From Thermococcus sp. (GTDB taxonomy: Archaea > Methanobacteriota_B > Thermococci > Thermococcales > Thermococcaceae): 27,001 bases of DNA. Position 1 is the stretch's first letter. Each line of letters begins with the position of its first letter. Positions 13,840-21,326 of this stretch are shown here, one piece after another. Both the position numbers and the translations under genes were made by a program. The DNA lies in the NCBI GenBank assembly GCA_027074805.1, contig JALTCK010000082.1, positions 1 to 27,001 of the forward strand. Direction: 5' to 3'. The notes under the pieces were generated by a model. It worked only from the letters and a program-made list of their open reading frames with translations, did not search any database and was not told the DNA's origin.

Positions 13840-14946
13840 TTGCGAGCTCTAATCATAGGGGTCGGTCAGTGTGGGACCAAGATAGCCGACCTCTTTTCCC
13901 TTGTTGATTTTGAATCCCTTGCCGTCAACACATCAAAGGGTGACCTCGACTACCTCAAGCATATACCTCCGGAGAGGCGGATACTGATCGGAGAAAGCAT
14001 CACCGGCGGCAAGGGCGTCAATGCAAACCCCCTGCTTGGGAGGGAGGCCATGAAGCGAGACCTTCCTCTGGTGATGAGAAAGATAGGTTCAATCATCGGC
14101 TACGAGGATGTTGATATATTCTTTCTAACCTTCGGTTTTGGGGGAGGTACTGGAGCCGGAGGGACGCCGATATTGGCGGAAGCCATAAAAGAGGAGTATC
14201 CGGATTCCCTCGTCGTTGCGATAGGTGCCCTCCCCCTGAAGGAAGAAGGGATAAGGCCCACGATCAACGCTGCGATAACCATAGACAAGCTCTCGAAGAT
14301 GGCGGATTCAATAATAGCGATCGACAACAACAAGCTGAAGGAGGGAGCTGACGACATAAGCAGGGCCTACGAGCGCATTAATTACACGATAGTGGAGAGG
14401 ATAGCCTCGCTGCTCGCTTTGGTCGATGTCCCTGGTGAACAGACCCTAGATGCCAGCGATTTAAAGTTCGTGCTCAAGGCATTCGGTAGCTTTGCTACCG
14501 TTGGATACGCCAAGGCCGACGCCAACAGGGTGAAGAGCCTCTCGAGGCTCATAATAAAGTCCTTCGAGAGCGAGGGACTGTACCTGGATGCCAACATTGA
14601 ATCGGCGCTCTACGGTCTTGTGGCCATACACGGCCCTCCCGAACTCCTGAAGGCGAAGGACATCTTCGAGGCCTTGGACTATCTTACCAGCAAGATAAGG
14701 GGGAAGCAGATTTTCAGGGGCTTCTATCCGGATTCCAGGGAGAGGGAGGTTGAAGTGGTTACCCTCCTCAGCGGCATCTACGAGAGCCAGAGCATAGAGG
14801 ACATCATACTCACTGCCAAGAAGTATGCTCAGTCCTTCATGGTCGCCAAGAAGGAGGCTGAGAACAAGAAGGAGGAGCTCCTAAAGGGACTCCCCGATTT
14901 CGATGACATATATCCCGCGGTCGGTGGGGAAACGGGAAAAAAATGA
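13840..14946 (+). CDS. cetZ: CetZ-type tubulin/FtsZ superfamily GTPase
   Basis: A 368-residue cytoskeletal GTPase. The N-terminus MRALIIGVGQCGTKIADLF has the superfamily's first nucleotide loop, the tubulin/FtsZ signature GFGGGTGAGGTP is at 99-110, and the T7-loop-like region GEQTLDASDLK keeps two acids that activate GTP hydrolysis in the neighbouring subunit. The overall sequence fits the CetZ (formerly FtsZ3) class and not cell-division FtsZ1/FtsZ2. In haloarchaea CetZ proteins act in cell shape and motility. The start is TTG 13840 with GGGGTGAT just upstream, six bases after the previous stop. The present stop follows a run of seven A's, and an alternative tail continues in the +1 frame (see the next entry). 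The C-terminus is rich in Lys and Glu. Confidence 0.9.
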   Translation: MRALIIGVGQCGTKIADLFSLVDFESLAVNTSKGDLDYLKHIPPERRILIGESITGGKGVNANPLLGREAMKRDLPLVMRKIGSIIGYEDVDIFFLTFGFGGGTGAGGTPILAEAIKEEYPDSLVVAIGALPLKEEGIRPTINAAITIDKLSKMADSIIAIDNNKLKEGADDISRAYERINYTIVERIASLLALVDVPGEQTLDASDLKFVLKAFGSFATVGYAKADANRVKSLSRLIIKSFESEGLYLDANIESALYGLVAIHGPPELLKAKDIFEALDYLTSKIRGKQIFRGFYPDSREREVEVVTLLSGIYESQSIEDIILTAKKYAQSFMVAKKEAENKKEELLKGLPDFDDIYPAVGGETGKK

Positions 14947-15016
14947 GCTAGAGGGTATCTTTGATGGCATAGATAAGGATGTCCCGGACATCAAGAACCT
15001 GAGGAGGAGGAAGTGA
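14934..15016 (+). other. Out-of-frame C-terminal tail of CetZ after an A7 run (frameshift or slippage site)
   Basis: After GETGK the gene has seven A's (14937-14943) and then an in-frame TGA (14944-14946). Removing one A, or a +1 shift, opens a frame reading ELEGIFDGIDKD and VPDIKNLRRRK, which ends with a TGA at 15014-15016 overlapping the ATG of the next gene (TGATG). The protein-like tail and the exact stop/start overlap, typical of this operon, suggest that this is the true or ancestral CetZ end. Possible causes are a natural indel, a sequencing error in the homopolymer, or transcriptional slippage producing two CetZ forms. Confidence 0.6.
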
Positions 15017-15633
15017 TGGGAAAACCTGTGAAGGATTCTGTTGAGGCGGCCCTCGAACTCGATGAGAAGGAGGTTTACGCCCACATAGCCCATGAGAGTG
15101 CAGAGGATATGATCAGAATAATCTCGTCACTCGACGCCGAGCGGGCGAAGCTCCACGGGGAGGTCATATACTACCGTGATGATTGGGACGACCTTATACG
15201 TGAGAGACTGGCAAAAGGAAAGAGGCATACTGCCTTCGACTTCTACAATCCGGCTCTCTTTGAGATTTGGGAGAAGAAGGTGAAGGAGGCCAAGGAGACC
15301 AAACGGATGGAGAAGCTGGCATACGCCGTGTTTGGGGTGGTAACCCTTGTGGCAACTCTGGCTTCCGTGGTAACCGGGACACCATACATACTCCCAGTGC
15401 TCGCTGCGGTTCCACTTTTGATCTTCATTCGGGATAGGACCCGTGAAAAGCTTGATCTCATATACTATGAGTTGACTCAGTTCTTCATAGACGAACTTGG
15501 CGCATTGCTTGAAAAGTATTCCCTGTCTCCAGAGAGGTACAGGTTCAAGATATTTAGCGGCGGGTATTTCGGTGTCTCTCTTGAGAAAAGGGGGGCTGAG
15601 ATTACCGCCCTACTAAACATCGAAAAAACTTAG
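15016..15633 (+). CDS. Membrane protein of the CetZ-pilin locus, unknown family
   Basis: A 205-residue protein. The N-terminal ~95 residues are soluble, highly charged and probably helical (LDEKEVYAHIAHESAEDMIR, FEIWEKKVKEAKETKRMEK). Two membrane helices follow at about 99-118 and 122-138 (LAYAVFGVVTLVATLASVV and PYILPVLAAVPLLIFI), and a cytoplasmic-looking C-terminal domain of about 65 residues (DLIYYELTQFFIDELGALLE). The layout fits a linker between a cytoplasmic partner such as CetZ and the membrane, but I recognise no family. ATG 15016 has GGAGGAGG five bases upstream; the GTG at 15013 is a poorer choice. It may be coupled to a CetZ reading frame that ends at 15016. Confidence 0.72.
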   Translation: MGKPVKDSVEAALELDEKEVYAHIAHESAEDMIRIISSLDAERAKLHGEVIYYRDDWDDLIRERLAKGKRHTAFDFYNPALFEIWEKKVKEAKETKRMEKLAYAVFGVVTLVATLASVVTGTPYILPVLAAVPLLIFIRDRTREKLDLIYYELTQFFIDELGALLEKYSLSPERYRFKIFSGGYFGVSLEKRGAEITALLNIEKT

Positions 15634-15637
15634 GGCA

Positions 15638-15650
15638 AGTATTAAATACT
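15638..15650 (+). promoter_or_regulatory. TATA box of the pilin-like operon
   Basis: AGTATTAAATACT, a near-palindrome, is about 40 bases before the first pilin ATG (15687) and directly behind the stop of the previous gene. The pilin-like genes may therefore be transcribed separately from toroid/cetZ. GAGGGGGG follows as ribosome binding site. Confidence 0.6.
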
Positions 15651-15686
15651 GTCTGCTCCATCTTATTACAGAGAGGGGGGTAGTTG

Positions 15687-16382
15687 ATGTTAAAGCGGGT
15701 GAAAAGGGGCCAAGTCTCCCTGGAATTCATGATGATATTTGCAATCATGCTGATACTGTTACTGTATTCTGTTCAAAATATGACATTTAAACCTGGGGGG
15801 GCCTCAACAGAGACCATGAGGGTCCAGATAAGCCTTGAGGAGAAGAACCTCGCCAACGCTATATCTAACACTATAACTCAGGTTTATTCACAGGGGCCTG
15901 GTGCGAAGGCTACGGCATATGTTAAGCTCACCTACCTTAGAGATTCTCAGATGCTTAACAAGGCTCTCGAAGTAGACAACCCAGTAGTTTTCATCACGTA
16001 CGGCCCAAATCCTGAGCACATAGTAGATCAGAACAAGACTGGAAACGGGACTTATGTAATGGTTTTGCCTGAAATTGGAAATGTTCAGGTCTCAGCTTTC
16101 GGAGGAAACAAAACGCTTTTCTGGAGCCGGAGCCTGTATTCAAAGAATCTGGCGATAGTTGAGGAGATCAACGGCACTAGGGTGTGGAACCCTGAGGATG
16201 TTAGAAACGTGGTGGGTACAAGCCTTTGGGGAGGGGGCACCATATATGGGCTAAAGATTCCACCCTCTCAGTTGCCTTCTACTCTCACGATAGTAGTTAT
16301 GTGGGATCCCGACAATCCAGACATGTGGGTTTTTGATTCAACAAAGGGAATCCTTGAAATAAACATCAACCCCGGTGAGTGA
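15687..16382 (+). CDS. Type IV pilin-like protein 1 (class III leader)
   Basis: A 231-residue protein. The leader MLKRVKRG is followed by QVSLEF, a textbook archaeal class III prepilin site (G then QxSxEF), with cleavage expected after Gly8 by a PibD/EppA-type peptidase. The hydrophobic helix at about 14-28 (FMMIFAIMLILLLYS) forms the filament core in true pilins. The remaining ~200 residues are a beta-rich extracellular domain with NKT, NGT and NKT sequons. It is the most pilin-like member of the operon and a candidate for its main subunit. ATG 15687 is preferred to TTG 15684 for its spacing to GAGGGGGG. Confidence 0.82.
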   Translation: MLKRVKRGQVSLEFMMIFAIMLILLLYSVQNMTFKPGGASTETMRVQISLEEKNLANAISNTITQVYSQGPGAKATAYVKLTYLRDSQMLNKALEVDNPVVFITYGPNPEHIVDQNKTGNGTYVMVLPEIGNVQVSAFGGNKTLFWSRSLYSKNLAIVEEINGTRVWNPEDVRNVVGTSLWGGGTIYGLKIPPSQLPSTLTIVVMWDPDNPDMWVFDSTKGILEININPGE

Positions 16383-16383
16383 G

Positions 16384-16827
16384 ATGAGAAGGGGACAGAT
16401 TAGTATCGACTTCCTCTTTGCAGTTACTCTCGTAATGCTCACAGTCCTTAACTTAGTGTACATAGCCACCAATGAGACAACACAGGCCGAAAACTTTGAC
16501 ACACTCTCTAAACTTAAAGTGTTCTCAATAGACATTCGGGATAGTGTTACCAAGGTGTATTCGGTTGGTAGCGGGTTTAAAATCAAGAAAGAGCTTCCAT
16601 TAAAGTTAGAACCTGGAGAATGGGTTACCGTTAAGCTTGACAACACAACAAATAGAGTGGTAATAACTGCCTATATCGGAGGGAAGAACTACTACACGGC
16701 CCAAAAACTCCCTGTTCCAGTGGGTGAGAATTCCGAGGTGATCCTAACAGGCAACCACACAACGTTTTGGATAAAAGCGGAATACAACGAAGGGGGGAGC
16801 ATGCTCGATGTCACGCTCTCGCCGTAG
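16384..16827 (+). CDS. Type IV pilin-like protein 2
   Basis: A 147-residue protein with leader MRRG followed by QISIDF (QxSxD variant of the class III site) and a hydrophobic helix at about 9-28 (DFLFAVTLVMLTVLNLVYIA). It has a small extracellular domain of about 115 residues with NET, NTT and NHT sequons. ATG 16384 has GGTGAG four bases upstream; an alternative GTG at 16375 would overlap the previous stop. The end overlaps the next gene by 20 bases. It resembles a minor pilin. Confidence 0.8.
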   Translation: MRRGQISIDFLFAVTLVMLTVLNLVYIATNETTQAENFDTLSKLKVFSIDIRDSVTKVYSVGSGFKIKKELPLKLEPGEWVTVKLDNTTNRVVITAYIGGKNYYTAQKLPVPVGENSEVILTGNHTTFWIKAEYNEGGSMLDVTLSP

Positions 16828-17314
16828 GGCCCAGACATCCATTGAGATTCTGTTTATCCTAGCCATCGTCCTAACAGGGGTAGTTGTGGTTGTAAAGCCA
16901 TATCTCACTTCAAGCGGGAGCATGGTAACTGATGTGTATGTAAAGAACGCGGCCGAGGACGCCTGTAGTTACCTGAACAATGGGGTTTTGGTCAATGATA
17001 ATCTTCATGAGCCCTTGAATGGGATCTTAAGTGCCTCAAACTATTCCTACAGGGGATTTAAATTCCGGGGTTTAACCACAACGCAAAATGACAGTGTTGT
17101 GAGTGTGAGCGTGTATATAACTTATCAGGGCTCTGAAAGGTCCTGGAAGAATTCTGGAATTCCAAATCCGGATACTTACCTTGGGAATCAGATAAAGGAG
17201 TTCATGCTAAGATACATCTCCGCGAGACCGAACGTTTCCAGAGATGGGGACACCCTCTCCTTTGGGGGGAAGAAAATATCGATAAGGGTCATTGTACGGG
17301 GTGTAGAGGGATGA
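16808..17314 (+). CDS. Type IV pilin-like protein 3
   Basis: A 168-residue protein with very basic leader MSRSRRRA followed by QTSIEI (class III site with Ala before the cut) and a helix at about 13-33 (EILFILAIVLTGVVVVVKPYL). The extracellular domain of about 135 residues contains NYS and NVS sequons and one cysteine (DACSYL). The start lies inside the 3' end of the previous gene, with a G-rich ribosome binding site (GGGGGG near 16792). The stop overlaps the next ATG (ATGA). Confidence 0.8.
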   Translation: MSRSRRRAQTSIEILFILAIVLTGVVVVVKPYLTSSGSMVTDVYVKNAAEDACSYLNNGVLVNDNLHEPLNGILSASNYSYRGFKFRGLTTTQNDSVVSVSVYITYQGSERSWKNSGIPNPDTYLGNQIKEFMLRYISARPNVSRDGDTLSFGGKKISIRVIVRGVEG

Positions 17315-19140
17315 GGAGACGGGGACAAATGTTTTCCTTGGATGCCCTGATTTCACTGGTCATAGTCATTCTTATACTGGGCACGATAACCAGTACATCA
17401 TCCAGCCTAAAGAACGAGATAGAGGGCATGATCGGCTGGTACGAAAGGGCTAACATAGCGGACAACATGCTCGATGTGCTAACGAAGAGTCCAGGGGAAC
17501 CGGCAAACTGGTTTAACAATACCTCAGAGCTAAGAGTTCTTGGTCTTGCTTCCAACCTCACTATGGGTGTGGACTACAACAAGCTAAATGCACTAATAGA
17601 ACTCATTGACAGACAAAATAAAAATGTCGTTGACTCATTGAATAAGCTCAGCACAGGCAAGGACTTTCTGATGAAGTTCATCAGGGGGAGGACTATCATA
17701 GGTGTGGATTTTGAGTACAATGGGAGTACAGAAGGAGGAACGGGTGAGTACACTCCTATAGACATCTCGTGTACTGTTGATCTACACGGGAGTGAGTTTG
17801 TAACACCTCCGGCACCTCCCAGTAACTCAGAAGGAGGTATAGTCGAATGCGATCCCTTCGAGGTCACGGGGAGTGGAACACTGTTCTTCAATTACGATTA
17901 TAATTTATGTTTTGGAGGGAGTGTTATTGCCTCCGATGAGAATAGCGGATCTGTTCATATTTCTAATAACAAAGTTGGTTCCTACGTGTCTATAGCGGGC
18001 GATATGATATCCGAGAAAAAGGGAGCAATTCAAATTTCCGTCACGTATGGTTCACTCTATATTGGGGGGGTGGCATGGCTTGATACAACGGGTAGTTCCC
18101 AGATATACGCGAGAGAAATTTATGTCTTGGGGAGGACAGGTAAGACCCCTCTTATAAGTATTACCGAAACAGCAACCAACAGGATACAGGCAGACAATGG
18201 ATTGTTCTTCTTAGTGGATGGTCAGTGGTATGCTGTGCGCAACTTTCAAATGGGAAGGGGACAGTTAAGTTATGGGGAATGGTATAAGTTAGTAAATGGG
18301 ACTTGGGTGGATGCTTCCTCTGATGTCAAAATAATCATTACAAGCGACTATGGGGATGTGTATATACGGGGAATTCATGCTATTCACGTTGACCTGCTTG
18401 GAGGAGGTAGTATAACCGTTGGCTCCTCGGGAGAACTCCCGACCACTGTAGGACTACCTCCATGTGTTGGGGGCACGAAGGTTCCACTCGAGATATACAA
18501 TCTCACAATAACTTACATCTATCCCTCAAACCTCTCTGAAGGGGGCATACACAACATAACACCCAGCGAGTACAGAATCCTGATAGCGGATATTAATGAT
18601 AGTATAACCACAGCTCCAGATCTAGAGGTTCTCGTAACCTCCATGAACAACTCGCCTTGGGTGAACTACGAAGAGAGGAGGACATCCTTAGTTGTCAGGA
18701 AATACTCAAAAGCTGTGAACATAACTCAGAACTCGAAGATGATGATAATAACGGGTGCCCTCTCGTTCCCAGTTCCCTACTATTCGACCTTACGGATTAA
18801 GGTGCCTTCCGAAAAGGGATATGCTCTTTTCGTGGTCAGAGACGGAGATCAGAAAAAGGCCCTTGGGATATGGAGGGTCGGGAACACAACATATGCGGGT
18901 ATATGGGTGAACACCACCCTCGAGAAGGTAATAACAGGGCACTCCACCTATGTTGTCGTCCCATGGATAGAGTTATTCTCCAACTTCAACGTCGAGAATG
19001 GGAGAAAGATTGTGGGGCTTTGGTTCTACAAGAAGAGTCTGGACTGGGTATATCTTGAAGATGTAAGTGGAATTGGATTCCTAATAGAGCCAAAGGCAGA
19101 GCCATTTGTGATACAACTGTGGGTGTGGGATGACTCATGA
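17311..19140 (+). CDS. Large pilin-anchored surface protein A (609 aa)
   Basis: The N-terminus MRRRG, QMFSLDA and a helix at about 12-29 (LISLVIVILILG) match a type IV prepilin leader with Asp in the usual Glu position, but the extracellular part is about 580 residues, far longer than a pilin. Residues 50-110 look helical. The middle (about 165-390) is repetitive and beta-rich, with many short Gly/Ser/Asn turns such as SGSVHISNNK, KGAIQISVTYGSLYIGG and SDYGDVYIRG, suggestive of a beta-helix or beta-solenoid. The C-terminal 200 residues form another beta domain with many N-glycosylation sequons. Four cysteines (ISCTVD, VECDPF, NLCFGG, PPCVGG) flank the solenoid. Likely a filament tip or a membrane-held adhesin (inference). 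ATGA overlaps on both sides. Confidence 0.75.
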   Translation: MRRRGQMFSLDALISLVIVILILGTITSTSSSLKNEIEGMIGWYERANIADNMLDVLTKSPGEPANWFNNTSELRVLGLASNLTMGVDYNKLNALIELIDRQNKNVVDSLNKLSTGKDFLMKFIRGRTIIGVDFEYNGSTEGGTGEYTPIDISCTVDLHGSEFVTPPAPPSNSEGGIVECDPFEVTGSGTLFFNYDYNLCFGGSVIASDENSGSVHISNNKVGSYVSIAGDMISEKKGAIQISVTYGSLYIGGVAWLDTTGSSQIYAREIYVLGRTGKTPLISITETATNRIQADNGLFFLVDGQWYAVRNFQMGRGQLSYGEWYKLVNGTWVDASSDVKIIITSDYGDVYIRGIHAIHVDLLGGGSITVGSSGELPTTVGLPPCVGGTKVPLEIYNLTITYIYPSNLSEGGIHNITPSEYRILIADINDSITTAPDLEVLVTSMNNSPWVNYEERRTSLVVRKYSKAVNITQNSKMMIITGALSFPVPYYSTLRIKVPSEKGYALFVVRDGDQKKALGIWRVGNTTYAGIWVNTTLEKVITGHSTYVVVPWIELFSNFNVENGRKIVGLWFYKKSLDWVYLEDVSGIGFLIEPKAEPFVIQLWVWDDS

Positions 19141-21326
19141 GGCGGAGGGGGTTTTTCTTTACATTGGATGCTATACTGGCGTTGACTCTGATAATAATAT
19201 CAGTAGCGAGTATTATTGCCGTTATGGGGCAGACTCAAAATGTTTACGTGACCTACTCCAGAACTCAGGATAAGTATATAGCCACTCAGACGCTTACCCT
19301 GCTGAGAACCGTGCCGTTGAGAGAGGTAGTGCCGCAGAGTCAAGTTGAAAAGTGGATAAAGGATTCCACCCTTAACCTGACCCTGGTTAGCCCGGACATG
19401 TCGCCCATAGACATTGTATCGACCTACTGGTCTGCCTCTTACGTTTACAACAACCCATCATTCCAAGAAAAGGCCAGAGAAATCTTGGGATACATTCTCA
19501 ATAGGACACTTTCCGGCTACAATTATGAGCTCATTGTAAATGGCTATGTTCCTGCCACCAACTCCAACGAAAGTATGTTAATAACAAATGCGAACAACGC
19601 CACCCCTCCAGATATTAGCCCTGCAACCCTCTTGATAAGCGGATACAGCAGGAACCAGACCCCAAGGGGCTACATGGCGAGGGCCTTCCTAACAAAGGTA
19701 AGCGTTGAGCGGGAGGACCTCTTCGGCTGGTACAGGGTTCTTGCAGCACCTCTTGCAAATGATCGGTATCATAGTGAAAATACGCTGATTCTAACGAGAC
19801 TAATAAACTTACCAAATGATGCAAAAATAGAGTACGCTGATGCTAAGTTTGTAAGGAGGCAAAGTGAGGAGCAGGAGCTCATTATAAATGAGGATAGATA
19901 TTGTACTTGGGCAGCATATGGGACTATAAACAAAGTGATTACATCATGTTTAAATCCTGGAGTCAATAACTTTACCACGATATACTACAATGGCAGATAT
20001 TACCAAGATGGGATAGGATCTGCGAGTGGTACAACCGTCTACATAAAATACCGCTCCAACTCAACGGCCGTTGAAGATCCTGGACTGGTGAAGATGTATC
20101 AAGTTGATTCCAGATATACTGGATTCTTCTATCTTCTCGAGATGTTCGTGCCCGGGAATATAACGAGGATAGATATGCGCTTCAGAGTTAAGGGAGTTCA
20201 CAGGGTGAACCTCTACTACGGTCTAGGGGGAAAGCTATACCTTCTGACCTACAAGAGCCCCACTAACGGGATAGTCGAGTTTACAGATGATGAGATACGA
20301 CAGGCAGTCGACCAGAAGCTCTGCGGTGGAAGCGACTGCTACGACGAGTTTAAGGCGAACTTGAGCAAAATGGTCTTCGACTTTGTAGTTGGCTTCGATG
20401 CAGAGTTCGACAGCTACTATGGCCGGTGGAGATATGGAGGAGGTTACTGTTCGTACTATGGGTTCAACTGTCACGCCAGTGACACCGAGTATGGTGGGGT
20501 TGGCAGGAGGATACTCTATGGGTATCCAGACTCATATGTAAAAATAACTTACACTCCTAGAACTTTAATAAACAGGTACAGCATTCCACTAGCAGTTTAC
20601 TTCCCGTACGGGGACCCTAGGGTTACCTACAGCGGTGCAGGCCTCCAAGTTTCATATTACCTTCCCCCCAAGGCGGATCCCTGGTATGCCGACTGGTGGG
20701 TGGGTTATACTTTCGTAGACTATAAGACTATTCAGAATCTCTATGAGAATGGGAACAGGTTCTACAGGGGGCCCCTGGGAAGGTATGCGATAAGGGTTGC
20801 ATACACCAAGATATATCCGTGGATGATGAGGAGCGGGAGCACGAACAGGTTTGAGATAAGGATGACCGGCGGCAGTTCTTACGTTAGAAACGGTGAAAGC
20901 AGGGGAATAATCAAATACTTCATCCAGGGCTACGCTGGATACGGTGACATATTTCCCTACCTTCTCCAGGGCTACCCCAACTATCACGGCTACAATCTTA
21001 CCTACTACTACTGGGATGGGACCAGTGCGAGACGGGGTCAGGTTCTTGTTGGCAATCCACCGTATTTAGCCATTTCAGTGGACTCCCTTAAGCCGGATAA
21101 ATATGCGGTTGATGATGCAATACTGAGGCTCTTCAACAGACTCAATTTTATAGATGATCAGAACCCTGGCTCGTGGAAGGAGAAGCCCTTTGATGGTTCC
21201 CAGAGCAACCCGATAGACGTCCAGCTCACGGGTGGGCTGAAGATAGATTTCGTCAGCATGAAGAACATACCCTCCCTTGAGCCGCCTATAGCCATAACCC
21301 TCAGGGTGTGGAGGGTCAAACCATGA
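19137..21326 (+). CDS. Large pilin-anchored surface protein B (729 aa)
   Basis: The leader MRRRG, FFFTLDA and helix at about 12-29 (ILALTLIIISVASIIAV) follow the same plan as the previous gene. The exported part is Tyr/Gly/Asn-rich with about ten NxS/T sequons in the first half. Six cysteines fall into three close pairs (RYCTWA..TSCLN, LCGGSDC, GYCSYYGFNC), probably disulfides, in the 255-450 region. The family is not recognised. The organisation (pilin helix plus large beta-rich, sequon-rich ectodomain) suggests a glycosylated minor pilin or adhesin. Starts and ends with ATGA overlaps, so it is co-translated with its neighbours. Confidence 0.75.
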   Translation: MRRRGFFFTLDAILALTLIIISVASIIAVMGQTQNVYVTYSRTQDKYIATQTLTLLRTVPLREVVPQSQVEKWIKDSTLNLTLVSPDMSPIDIVSTYWSASYVYNNPSFQEKAREILGYILNRTLSGYNYELIVNGYVPATNSNESMLITNANNATPPDISPATLLISGYSRNQTPRGYMARAFLTKVSVEREDLFGWYRVLAAPLANDRYHSENTLILTRLINLPNDAKIEYADAKFVRRQSEEQELIINEDRYCTWAAYGTINKVITSCLNPGVNNFTTIYYNGRYYQDGIGSASGTTVYIKYRSNSTAVEDPGLVKMYQVDSRYTGFFYLLEMFVPGNITRIDMRFRVKGVHRVNLYYGLGGKLYLLTYKSPTNGIVEFTDDEIRQAVDQKLCGGSDCYDEFKANLSKMVFDFVVGFDAEFDSYYGRWRYGGGYCSYYGFNCHASDTEYGGVGRRILYGYPDSYVKITYTPRTLINRYSIPLAVYFPYGDPRVTYSGAGLQVSYYLPPKADPWYADWWVGYTFVDYKTIQNLYENGNRFYRGPLGRYAIRVAYTKIYPWMMRSGSTNRFEIRMTGGSSYVRNGESRGIIKYFIQGYAGYGDIFPYLLQGYPNYHGYNLTYYYWDGTSARRGQVLVGNPPYLAISVDSLKPDKYAVDDAILRLFNRLNFIDDQNPGSWKEKPFDGSQSNPIDVQLTGGLKIDFVSMKNIPSLEPPIAITLRVWRVKP

